Source of the DNA: Isoetes engelmannii
Taxonomy: Eukaryota; Streptophyta; Lycopodiopsida; Isoetales; Isoetaceae
Assembly (NCBI GenBank): GCA_011763485.2
Contig: JAANSK020289268.1
Coordinates: 1-20,128 of the forward strand
DNA length: 20,128 nt
Reading direction: 5' to 3'
Below the pieces are notes generated by a model. The model was not told the origin of the DNA and did no database searches. It worked only from the letters and a program-made list of their open reading frames with translations. Shown here in pieces: positions 8,868 through 18,644 of this stretch. The position numbers and the translations under genes were made by a program. Position 1 is the first letter of the stretch; every line of letters begins with the position of its first letter.

Positions 8868-10229
8868 ATGGCCCGTTCTTCATCTGGTTTGTTTAAGCGG
8901 CTGTGCAAACAGCGAAATTGGGTTGAAATGGTTGTGCAACCAACAACAACTGCATCCGATCCTTTGGTTCTCTGGTAAGTGCAATTTGTTTTAAGTTTAG
9001 ATTTCTTCAGTTATGGAGTATTACTTGCCATGATTTGCAAATATCTTGGTCTGGATGACATCCTGGTGCCATTTATAAAACATCAAGCAAGAGCTCCTTG
9101 GCTTCCATTTCCACTCTGCCCATCAGATTATATTACTCTGCGAACTTTTGTTCTTAGTTTCGGCTAGGCTTTGTATTTTTCCATTTTGGGCCTCCCCACT
9201 TATGAAGTCGGGAACAGATTTTAGCAGTCTTTGGAGTTATTTGGTATGTGGAGCCGTTTTGTTGTTTTATCAAGTCATCATTTATCAAAAAAGAAACATG
9301 TTTGTTGGCAGTGCTCGCAGTTTCTGGGTCTGTAACAAGACCCTTTGAGAATGTATAAGGGGAAAATATTGATCAGCATACTCTTTCAAAATGTAAGAGG
9401 GGCACATTGCTGATTGCTGATGATTCAAGTGGGTTTACCCAATCCTTGCCTACACATTTGTCTCAGATCCGGAAAATAAATCCTTCGCAGATGCTGTGTA
9501 AATTCAGATAGAAACAATTTTATGATGGAAACAGAGCAATTATTGATGTTGGAGGAAACCTGAACCTGGTTATGTTTATGTGTTTACGTTTCCAGACTAA
9601 TGTTATTTTCTTACTTACCATTGACAGGTAAAGCTGTGGGCATGACTGCATGAGGCAGAGGTCAGCAAAGCTTTCATGGATACGATGGATGCACGAGACA
9701 TTCATAAATGCATTCTTACAAGGTTAGATTAACGAATTTTCAACTTTTCTATTTTCTAATGTTCTGAAAATTCTAAGCAAGTATTAATCTCTCCATAATA
9801 ATATCTCAAACATGCAAATAATGCCATTCTCCGGTTACTAGGAACTCTAACTCAAAGATAAAGATAACTTTAGTTCTTCATAGATTGTTGCTCTTTTCAG
9901 GGTTGTCAATCTCTAATCTCTGTGTGATTTGTGTCTCCAATCTAAAATGGAATCTCTTTGATGTTTGGTAGGCTACGACTGCTACTACTGTGCAGGTGGT
10001 GCTTTGATGACAAAATGCTAAGCTTCATACTCTAGCGTACATGTGGATGAAACAAATTTGTTCGTTAGAATTCATTAAGTAACTTTTATGCAGGTATCCA
10101 CATCTTGCTTTAGTAGAAAGTTCTTACGCAGATGGTTTATTGCAAATGTGTTTTGGAGTTGCATATTTATGCTTCTCCTATTTCACGATAATTTGGATCC
10201 AAGTTTACAAATATGTAGTTTTGGGGTGA
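8868..10229 (+). CDS. Possible two-exon gene for an 80-residue membrane protein inside the Helitron
   Basis: Exon 1 is 8868-8974 (MARSSSGLFKRLCKQRNW...DPLVL), ending in TG|GTAAGT, a strong donor. Exon 2 is 10094-10229, after TTTTATGCAG, and runs to TGA. The phases match: TG plus G gives Trp, producing ...PLVLWYPHLALVESS... and 80 residues in total. The N-terminus is basic and hydroxylated, like an organelle-targeting or signal-anchor segment. The C-terminal part, CFGVAYLCFSYFTIIWIQVY, is a probable membrane helix near the C-terminus. I do not recognise the family. The 1,119-bp intron holds other acceptor-like sites, so extra exons are possible. Intron read-through stops at once (TAA), although a 63-codon open stretch follows that stop in the same frame (to 9167). 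It is likely a captured host gene or gene fragment; expression is unknown. A longer overlapping frame at 10088-10327 is probably a shadow. Confidence 0.4.
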
Positions 10230-11042
10230 AGATGGAAATTGGAGGCGAGACGAATATCTCAGAGCATAGTGAAGCAGCAATGTTTTGTGTTGTGGGTCTT
10301 CAAGTAATCAATTTACCGACGCTGTAATGCAACCAAATTCATATCATGGGATTGCAAATACATGTTTTTGCCAAAACTTTTTTGAGGTTTGAAAAAGCTG
10401 TAACAAACAGAAAAATGACAGAAAAATGACGGATATTGATGCTCATGGGTCTGGCCTCCTTGGAAACCTCTGAAAAATTAAAGATCTGTACATGTTAACC
10501 GTATGGATAATATCATGGAGATTTCATTTCAAAAAAATTGTTTCCTTTTTGACAAATCAAGTACATTGTTGCAATGTGCACATATATTTGTTTTGAGTTG
10601 CATCTCTTGCTTTATATTTGTTTTGAACTACCACCACCTGTAACAATTGAAAAAGGTATATTGTAATGCAAGAATGCCACATAGGATGATTCAAAAGAAA
10701 AAAATAATGAATCATTTTTGGGCCCATTTGTTACAAAATATGTTGGAGGTGTGCAAAGCAAGGACATACTTTTGTATAACATCCTTTAGCTTCACATGCC
10801 ATCTCCGAAATTGTGCATAGACGCTTGCTCATACCATGGAAATGCTTGTCGATCAAACCCCAATAACAAAGTGCAAATTGATTACTCAAGCTCTTACTTG
10901 AATGGTTCATTACAGTTGAATGATTAATTACAGAAAGAAGAGGTTAGTAGCTTTCTCGAAAACCAAAGGATTCAACATAAGCCATCAATCCTATAGATAT
11001 ACATGTTGTTTTGTGTGTTTGTCATGCCTTTTATATGTCATC
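10230..11042. other. Helitron interior, no recognised gene
   Basis: AT-rich sequence after the small gene's stop codon. The start may be its 3' untranslated region. Only chance open frames are present, and no motif is recognised. Confidence 0.4.
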
Positions 11043-11178
11043 GTGAACCAAAATCTTGGCAGGGGTTAAATCCCATTGGCTACACAAATTACAACCTACA
11101 AAAATTATTAGTGAACCTAAACCTTAGTGGGGGTTCAAACCCCACATGTATTTCAACTTACACAAAATATGAGAGTGT
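11043..11178. repeat. Two diverged 68-bp tandem repeats
   Basis: GTGAACC-AAA-CTT-G-GGGGTT-AA-CCCA starts at 11043 and again at 11111. The second copy contains the palindrome GGGGTTCAAACCCC, which includes a box B-like GGTTCAAAC. Both copies are inside the Helitron's right part. Confidence 0.6.
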
Positions 11179-11232
11179 AGCTAATGTAATTTATTCCATC
11201 GCACCAGTTTATTATTCCCAGTGCCAACGTTA

Positions 11233-11262
11233 GCCCAACAAACACTGGGTATTATTACTTAG
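11233..11262 (+). repeat. Second, degenerate Helitron-type terminus
   Basis: GCCCAACAAACACTGGGTATTATTACTTAG resembles, position by position, the true right end at 11564-11591 (GCCCAGCAACGCTGGGC, spacer, TTACTAG), but the stem is weakened and CTAG reads CTTAG. It lies 329 bp inside the element. It is probably an older terminator that was bypassed or a nested relic. Confidence 0.5.
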
Positions 11263-11563
11263 AGTAGAATGCCATGTTTGGGTCAAGTGTGAACCTTCAA
11301 GCGTTCAGATATACACTATTACTAAACATGGATTCACAAGCGCATGGAATGGTGACTTGGTTCTATCATTAATAGGTTTCCAATTTTGCCTAGGTAAATA
11401 GGGGTAGAAACACTTGGACTATAATATTCAAATGTACGGCGATGTTACATTTTGCTAAACTGGTACTATACGGCATTGCATTTTGCTAAAGTGGTACCAC
11501 AATAGTAGCAACATTACATGCGTTTCTCATTGCTGCCAAAACATTTAAAGGCTCTGAACTTAT

Positions 11564-11591
11564 GCCCAGCAACGCTGGGCACCGTTACTAG
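11564..11591 (+). terminator. Helitron 3' hairpin and CTAG end
   Basis: A perfect 7-bp stem with a 3-nt loop, a 7-nt spacer and terminal CTAG, followed by T. This matches the rolling-circle termination signal known for Helitrons and fixes the element's right boundary. Confidence 0.8.
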
Positions 11592-12250
11592 TGTTCTAGA
11601 ATGTTTTAGATGCTCATGAATAGGCACTCACTCTAAAAATAGAAATTTTTTTGAGTGACTTTGCAAAAACTCCAAATAGAAGGTTGTAGAATGTTATGGA
11701 GAGTTTTAGAAAGTTCTAGAATGTTTTAGATGCTCATAGGTAAGCATCTCAATATAAAAATAGAAGTTTTTTTAGAAATTTTACAAGGACTCAAGATAGA
11801 TGTTTTAGAATGTTCTGCATAGTTCTAGATGGTCTAGATACTTCTAGAATGTTCTAGAATATTCTAGATGCTTGTGGTTAAGCACTTCAGTCTAAAAATA
11901 GAAAGTTTTTTTCCAAACTTTGCAAATACTCAAAATAAGCACCTCAATCTAAAAATAGAAAGTTTTTTTCAAACTTTGCAAAAACTCAAAATAAGCATCT
12001 AAAAATAGAAAGTATTTTTCTAACTTGCAAAAACTCCAAATAGAAGGCTCTAGAATGTTCTGGAGAGTTCTAGAAAGTTCTAGAATGTTGTAAGCATCTC
12101 AATCTAAAAGTAGAAGTTTGTTTTTGAAATTTTACAAGGACTTAAAGTAGAATGTTCTAGAATGTTCTACATAGTTCTAGAATGTCGTTAAGCTTCTCAA
12201 TCTAAAGATAGAAAGTTTTTTTGATAGATGCTCATGAATAAGCACCGTAG
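11592..12250. repeat. TTCTAGA repeat array B, right half
   Basis: Continuation of the array interrupted at 8659. It includes GTTCTAGAATGTTTTAGATGCTCATGAAT units, a perfect five-unit heat-shock element at 11842-11864, and an internal 57-bp tandem duplication (11882-11938 and 11939-11995: GCAC-TCA-TCTAAAAATAGAAAG...TGCAAA-ACTCAAAATAA). The array fades out near 12250, where GCACCGTAGGAAC is directly duplicated (about 12243 and 12256). Confidence 0.8.
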
Positions 12251-12456
12251 GAACATGCACCGTAGGAACGATGCGTGACTCGTATATATATACATACAAA
12301 AGAGAACAAAAAGTAACCCATTCCTTACACTCAGATGGTTCAAACAGGATTTCGAGGTGAATCCCCCTTGAGGGATGTTCACAAAGTTTTAGTCATGCAA
12401 ACCAGCCGAGTGACTCGACCCACTTGTCGCTCACTCGAAAGGGTTTGTTTTCTCCT
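12251..12456. other. Spacer left of the LINE, no recognised gene
   Basis: Includes a TATATATATA tract near 12280 and a TTCGAGGTGAATCCCCCTTGAGGGA stretch with a small inverted repeat (TCCCC...GGGA). No gene or clear element end is visible. It is the pre-insertion flank of the LINE. Confidence 0.4.
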
Positions 12457-12474
12457 CCAACCATACATATATTC
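12457..12474. repeat. LINE target-site duplication, left copy
   Basis: CCAACCATACATATATTC, identical over all 18 bases to 19144-19161. It directly abuts the poly(T) that is the LINE's poly(A) tail on the other strand. Confidence 0.95.
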
Positions 12475-12952
12475 TTTTTTTTTTTTAATTGAAGGCAGTA
12501 TGTATATTAATATTTGTACAAAAAGGTAGTACAATAAAAGTACATAGAGTACTAGCTCGAAGGAGCTATGAAAAAGGCTAGACTTTTATACAAAAGGCTA
12601 GTATGTCATGAAATAGGAAAGACTTATAAATTGATACAACAGAAATAGGAAAATATAGAGTTTCTGATTTTCAGCAGACAGTTGCAATTGAGTGATTGAG
12701 AACAGGTCTTCTAATCTTCATCCTCTGTGATCTCTCCTTCCAAGTCCTCGGTTTAAGTTGATGAAGTTACAATAGCAGCATTCACAACTCAGCCAAAGTG
12801 CAGGATTAAATCTGCCAGTTTGGTCCAAGGCTTGGCATAGAATACCATTGGTCCAGCCACATGGAGTTAGTGAATAGATTAATTCTGTCCCACCGTAATT
12901 TCTTCAGTCCCACTAGGATGTTACCTGCAAATTGAATTCAAAGTGAGATTAG
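12475..12952 (-). other. LINE 3' untranslated region and poly(A) tail
   Basis: From the ORF2 stop at 12953-12955 to the A12 tail. The last part, read on the minus strand, is T/A-rich (TTTTATTGTACTACC, TTTTTGTACAAATATTAATATA), the style usual for plant L1 3' ends. A GGCTAG-AC/TTTTATACAAAAGGCTAG short repeat lies near 12575-12600. No open frame. Confidence 0.75.
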
Positions 12953-15900
12953 TCAATTGATCGAGAAAACTTCTCTAATCCAAGAGATGTCATATTTTGT
13001 TTGTTTAATCACAACATAGGGCATGACAATCTCTTGGTTAAAGATTAAGGTATTCCTGGCTTTCCACATTCTCCACAGGAGAAAATATATTCTCCAATCT
13101 GTAGGAGCTTTGGGAAAGAGGATATCAACTAGGGATCTGGTACTTAGTTCTGGCATGTTGAATTCATCAGAGGCCAGCTCTAGGACCCATTCAACCCAGA
13201 GGCAATTCTTAAATAGATGATTTTCATCTTCTGCTTCCTGTAAAAATCTATCACGAAGGTCAGAATTGGTCATCCTAAGTCTAAGCCTCTTGGCATTAGG
13301 AGCTAAAGCTTTATGCCATAATTGCCAAATAAAGGATTTAACTTTAGGATTAATAGGGGAGTTCCAAAGAAAGGCGAGTCTTTCTAAACCAAGATCATAA
13401 GAAATATTCCATTTGAGGTGGAGAATTATAGATAGCCCCCTGTTCAGATATTTATAGGCTTTCCTTACCCTGAAACCAGTAACACCATTGATATACCACA
13501 GCTCTACCTCATCATGCCAATTGCTCGAAAGGCTCTTATTGCCTGATAAAGCTGCTCGTGCTCATCACCTAAATCATTTAGAGCTGAGTTTTGAAACTCA
13601 ATAAGTCCCTGATTGGTGAAGACGTGTTTGATATGAGTAATTCCTCGATCATGCCATTTCCTGCATTGGTTAGGAAAGTGTAATGCTAAGCACATGTTAG
13701 GATTGTTGAGAACCAGAGATGGATTACAGAAGATGCTCTGTTCCTTAGATAAACCCTCCTTCCAAGAATACATATTGCAGACTAATTTCCAAGCTCTGAT
13801 CCACTTTTTGATTATTCCTGGAGTGCTCTTAGGAATTTTAAAATCGAAATATAAAGAATTAGGTAAGAGCATTCTTATATTCCTCCAGCAAAAGGGATGG
13901 CATTTGGACAGGTAGTGATTGATGAGCAGAGAAACAGGATGGTTGATCAAATTATGACCTGCTCTATAAATATATTTAGCTGCCAAGGCCAATCCTTGCT
14001 TTTCAATGTTGATGATGCCCAGGCCGCCATGTTTCCTTTTCTTGCAACACTCTTGCATGGAAACTGGGATCCATCATCTATTATTACCTCCACTTGCTAT
14101 AAATCTGCCTAGAATTCCCTGAAGTTTGGAGGTGACTTTTTTTGGGAGCTAGCAGAATTGAGGACTGATAAACATTACTAGAGGAAATCACAGAGTTAGC
14201 AATAATAGCACGACCATTTTTAGATAGATATTTGTTGTTTAACAAATCTGCTTTTTTGCTAAACTTATCAATAATATCAGTCCATAATTCACTAGCATTT
14301 GTTCTCAAAGCAAAGGGGATCCCCAAGATTTTAGTTTTGGAGGTGGGAGGTAGATACTCACAGCCAAAATCTCCTGCTATTTGAGTGCCTTTTACCTGGT
14401 CCCGAGCCATAATTTTGGATTTGATGGGATTGATTCTACACCCTGAGCAATTGCCAAATTGTTGAAGAACCTCTTGAGTCCCTGTAATGGATTGCTGCTC
14501 CATTTTGGTGAAGAGAAACATGTCATCTGCAAAGTGAGCATTAAGAAAGAACTGCTCCTCATTGGATTGAGGGAGTTTGAGCCCTATGATAGAACTTTCT
14601 TAGCTAGCAGCTTTAAAAGCACAATTCAGGGCTTCCATTACAATGAGGAAGAGAAAGGGTGCCAAAGGGCAGCCCTGTTTAACTCCTCTTCTGATATCAA
14701 AAAATGGATTGCATTCACCATTTATTAAGACTAAAGATCTAGAGTTCCTTAAGATTGCCAAAAAGATGCTTATACCTTCCTGTGAGAATTGAATCCTTAG
14801 GCAGCACCTGACCAAGAAGTTCCAGCTGACAGTGTCAAAAGCTTTGGTAATATCCAACTTGAGGAGGGCAATTTCCTAGTTTGATTCCTTAGCCCAGTGC
14901 ATGCGAAGGATGGCAGTTGCCACATTGTCCAAAATGGATCTGTCTTTGAGATAAGCACTTTGAGTGCTTGAAATGATGTGGTCAAGAATAGGTTTCAGAC
15001 GTGCTAATGGAAGCAGAGATGATCTTGTAGATCACATTGGTGAGGGAGATAGGTCTGAAGTCAGAGAAAGAGTTTGGCTCCTCAGTTTTGGAAATAAGAG
15101 TGATGAAGCTAGTGGTTTATCCTGCAGTCCAAGGTCTTCAGAATTAAGAATTCATTGCACAGGGTAGTAATGGCAGAGCCAATTAAGTTCCAAATTTTCT
15201 TGAAGAATTCAGCAGGGAGACCATCAGGACCAGGGGTCTTACCATTATCCATATCTTTGATGCTCTCCCATATCTCCTCATTGGTGAAGGGTCTGGTCAT
15301 GGATGTGTTGTGATTCTCATCCACAATCCTTTGAATCTTAATGAAGTTCTCCACCTCATCTATATCTACATTATGAGTAGTTTCCATAATGCTTTTGAAG
15401 TGTTCTGTTACTATAGCAGCTTTCTTAAGACCGAGATCACCAGAAATATTTGAGCCATTAACATTAACACTATAAATCTGATTTCCCTTAGTTTTACCCT
15501 TTGCTTTGATACAGAAGTATTTAGAATTGCACCTTTCATCAAACTTTAGCTCCTTAATTTTGGCCTTCAATTGCCAATCCTTTGCATTCTAGTTTCTTCT
15601 CTTTTGATCTGGAGCTTAATGTTGTCTTGTTCCTCCAAAGGAGTTTGAAGCAAACTAGCTCTAAGGGAGTTTAAGTGCTGCTGCTATTGGTAATGAATGT
15701 TTTCCCCCCAAGTTTTGAGCCAATTCTTGGTTCTCTTGGCCATAATTATCCACCACTCCATCCATCCAAATTGGGTGTTTGGCCTGGGGATGATGTTGAA
15801 GACCTGTTCAAACTCAGTCAAGAAATCGTTATGATCAAGAAGAGAGGTATTGAGTTTGAAAAAGGAGTTCCTTTTTGCCTGCCCATTTGCATTTCCCCTG

Positions 15901-16618
15901 ATTTCCAGAAGCTGGGGGAAATGGTCCGAGAGAATAAAACCACTGAGATTTGAAACCCTGCCACTGTAACTCCAGATGTTTTCAGTAGTATAAAATCTGT
16001 CTTGTAAACAGTGAATAGGATCATCTATTCTTTGGTTGAACCAACTAAAAGTACCAGGTTGGGTTCTAGCCAACTTAAGATTGTGAATGGTGGTGAAGTG
16101 ACTCCAGGAATTCAACTCTTGATTGAGAAGAGGTCTGAAGTCGGTGCTCCTCATGTAGGCATGAGTGACCATATTGGAATCACCTGCTACCAAACACTCA
16201 TCATAGTTTACACTGCTAAGACCATTTCTAATCGAGTTCCAAAACATACTTCTTTCACCAGGTTGGTTATGAGCATAGATATTTACAAAAGCAAAACTGG
16301 TGTTACCAATTGTACCCTGCAAGATCTGCCACCTGCCATTACTACCATGCATCATATGGAGATTATTGATATTTAAACACTCTTCCAAGCAATGGAGATG
16401 CCCCCTGAAGAATTATTAGCTCTGATATCCCAAAGCTTAAAGTTAGGAGGAAGAGAATTAGCAATTAATCTCTCAAAATCATCATCATGAAATTTGTGCT
16501 CTTGAAAGAAAACCATATCGAAAGAAATAGAAGAAAGACACACCTTCAGCCTATCACGCTTAATGTTGGAATTAATTCCCTGAAGGTTCCAAGACAAGCA
16601 TCTTAGGTTAATATCCAT
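12953..16618 (-). pseudogene. LINE ORF2: endonuclease, reverse transcriptase, zf-RVT (broken)
   Basis: The start at 16618 gives MDINLRCLSWNLQGI. Endonuclease marks are FFQEHKFH, GGISIAW, VNIYAHNQPGERSMFW, CLVAGDSNMV (usual GDFN) and SDHFP. RT marks are GKTPGPDGLPAEFF (about 15240-15200), FRPISLTNVIYKI, QSAYLKDRSILDNV, LLKLDITKAFDTVSW (about 14872-14828), RRGVKQGCPLAPFLF (QGCPLAP at 14677-14657), FADD (14533-14522), KSKIMA and KILGIPFA. CCKKRKHGGLGI follows near 14050. A zf-RVT-like tail (PKVKSFIWQLWHKAL, HLFKNCLW) has lost its CxxC pair. Breaks: frameshifts near 16380, 15575, 15110, 15010, 14150 and 13520, and stops at 15684, about 14878 and 14600. Length is about 1,220 codons, normal for plant L1. 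The catalytic RT aspartates remain. Confidence 0.9.
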
Positions 16619-18644
16619 AAAATTCAGTTTTCTTTTGAACCCTCGAGCTTCTCCTAGTAGGTTCAAGGGTTTGTTTTTTACCTTTCTTACCTTTAGACTG
16701 GATTGGCAGCACCCAACCTGGTTGATTATTTATTGTCTTATTGTCGAGGTAGGTCTCAATCTCATATTCCAGATAGTCTTAATCTGAAATCCCATCGCTG
16801 TCATAGTATATAATTTCCTCATTTTCTTCAACTTTGACTAATTCATGACAGTCCTTGAAATAGAGATGATTTTGATCCTCATTGACCTCCTGGTCACTCT
16901 GAGCAGCATTGAAAATAACAATCTGTTTATTGCTATCCATTTTCAGGCCTTCATCTTGATTTGCCATCTTCTGACCAGCTTCAGAGTTCTTGTTACTACA
17001 TTCATCTTTGTCCTTACCATTGTCCTTGTCACTGCTAACATCTTTGATGGACATGCCTTTCTTTTCTACCCAGATCCTCTTGGTAGGAGAGGGGGTATCC
17101 AAGGAGCCTTTCCTTTATTATTGATGTCCTTTGGAGCAGGAGTAGAGGGGGGCACAAAGGGGGTTTTGGAGTACTTGATATTGACATCAAGGAAAATATC
17201 TTCCTCAATTCTGGTACCTATGTACTTCTCCCAATCTGAGTGAATTTCCTTAATGATGCATATGGAATTCAGTTTGAGGAATTGAGATATGAACAACTTC
17301 TCCTAGATTCTCCCCAATAGCTTTGAGATGACTTAGAGTCCAGAAGGCTGGGGGGAGATTAGGAAGGGCAACCCAGGTGGATGTGGCAACCGAGGAAAAG
17401 TTACCTGGGGTATATAAAGGGTGCCAATCCATTATATAAGCACGACAGTTTGCAACAGTAGAGATTTTCCTCATAAGGATGGTGTTTTTGTGGTGACTGT
17501 CCCTGCATCAAATCTGAAAAGTTCTGGAATCCATCTTTAGAATAGAAAGAATAGGAATATTAATAACCTTATTCATCCAGCCTTTAACCTCAGTAATATT
17601 AGGATATTTGTGAGGAAAGTGGATAAGAATAGCATTTTTAAGGTACTTGAACTCGGCAGATTAGTCCTTAATGAAAAAAAAATCAACTTGACTACCTTTA
17701 AAAATATTATTCATGCAAACAGGGTCAGAGTTTGAATCTTTTTGTTTGTGGTCCCTACTCATATCAAAAGATCTATCGACAATATTCAACAGAGCATTTT
17801 TAAAGGAAGTCATACCATTAATCTTGTCGTACTTGCCCATAGTTGGAATCTTTGGATCGAAGACTTGTGTCAGAGATCTTTGTAGACTGCTTATCCAAGT
17901 CGAGGAGACCATTTTTTTGCAACTTGGGCAGGTACAATTTCTGGTCTCACGAGGATTGAAGTACCCATTGTTGTCACAAATCAGACACTTATTTGTGTGT
18001 TCTAAATTCTCAACCACTGTGTCATGTTTCACTTTGATGTTTTCAAGCTGTTCGGTAGCAAGAGGGGAGAGGTCTTCCTTAAACGTTTCCTTGTATTCCA
18101 AGATCTTATGATCATCAGCGTCCTCCCAGACCCTGACTAGTCTAAAGGAGGCTTTTGATTTCCATTCAGTTAGTTCCAAGTCTTCTGCAAGATCCCTAGT
18201 TTTCTGTAGGAGCTCGGTCATGGATTTTTTGAAGGCTTGGTTTTTAAGGCTGTAGCAGTCATCTTTAAATGCCCGGTTTTGACCCTGATGAGTTGATACA
18301 GCAGAAGGTCGAGTTCTTGAAGTCTGTTTATCATATTCCAAACTAAGTCCCTATCACTGGCTTTCCCTTCTGTGTACTGCCTTTCCAGTCGATTGATTTC
18401 TTGCTGGCATGCAAGGATCTGACCCTCATTTTTTATACCCATGCAATCTATACAAGCTTTTTGCTGATCCCGGATTATATCAAAAACTACTGTAAGATAC
18501 CTCATTTTTTTTCCATGTTAAGTCCCCAGTTTCTTCAAGCTTAAAGATCAGTTTCCAATCTCTCGCGTCCTGTATAATGAGATCTCCGTCCCCCTTGTTG
18601 ATGGCAGACGACTCTCCTTTGCTCGTAGTGGCCTTAGACCTCAT
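16608..18644 (-). pseudogene. LINE ORF1: coiled coil, zinc-ribbon-like cluster, DUF4283-like region (broken)
   Basis: The ATG at 18644-18642 begins MRSKATTSKGESSAINKGDG. The N-terminal third is charged and heptad-like (QQEINRLERQYTEGK, MINRLQELDLLLYQL, LLQKTRDLAEDLELTEW), probably a coiled coil. At about 17990-17912 lies C-x2-C-x13-C-x-C-x2-C (KCLICDNN...NCTCPSCKK). Next comes a DUF4283-like stretch with YIMDWHPLYTPGNF and TWVALPNLPPAFW (about 17440-17335), the RNA-binding core of plant L1 ORF1 proteins. The C-terminus is acidic and then basic (KGKKGKKQTLEPTRRSSRVQ), ending at TAA 16610-16608. About 680 codons if whole. Breaks: frameshifts near an A8 run at 18506-18513 and near 18290, 17285 and 17100; stops near 17661, 17510 and 16779. 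Its start overlaps the leader ORF, and its stop overlaps the ORF2 start. Confidence 0.8.

Larger units (their letters stand above)
8660..11591 (+). mobile_element. Non-autonomous Helitron carrying a gene-like insert
   Basis: The left end is A|TC (TCCTATATTAATTATAATG, 8660 on), directly after array B sequence ending TTTTAGAA at 8659. The right end is hairpin GCCCAGC-AAC-GCTGGGC (11564-11580), 7 nt, then CTAG (11588-11591), followed by host T at 11592. That is the family's 5'-TC...hairpin-CTRR-3' structure inserted between A and T, with no target duplication. Removing 2,932 bp joins ...GTTTTAGAA to TGTTCTAGAATG... and restores the repeat consensus exactly. No Rep/helicase coding is seen, so it is non-autonomous. 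It carries the possible small gene at 8868-10229. Confidence 0.85.

Noticed and set aside
8975-9010. A 36-nt intron leading to an in-frame 9011-9167 open stretch
   Set aside because: GTAAGT...TTCTTCAG is in phase, but 36 nt is below the usual minimum for plant nuclear introns. The longer intron to 10094 is preferred, without certainty.
9647-9662. A 16-bp identity (TGCATGAGGCAGAGGT) between the Helitron intron and the LINE leader ORF start (19016-19031, minus)
   Set aside because: The similarity does not extend on either side, and a 16-bp match between both strands of a 20-kb window is not very improbable.
10088-10327. 79-codon plus-strand ORF
   Set aside because: It overlaps exon 2 of the proposed small gene in another frame. 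The exon frame has a matching splice phase and a membrane-helix composition, so this one is treated as the shadow.
12251-12456. An LTR or TRIM end suggested by TATATATA and TTCGAGGTGAATCCCC
   Set aside because: No second LTR copy, TG...CA ends or primer-binding site could be found in the window.
13694-16376. Plus-strand frames of 60-132 codons within the LINE
   Set aside because: They lie antisense to recognised ORF2 motifs and have no similarity of their own.
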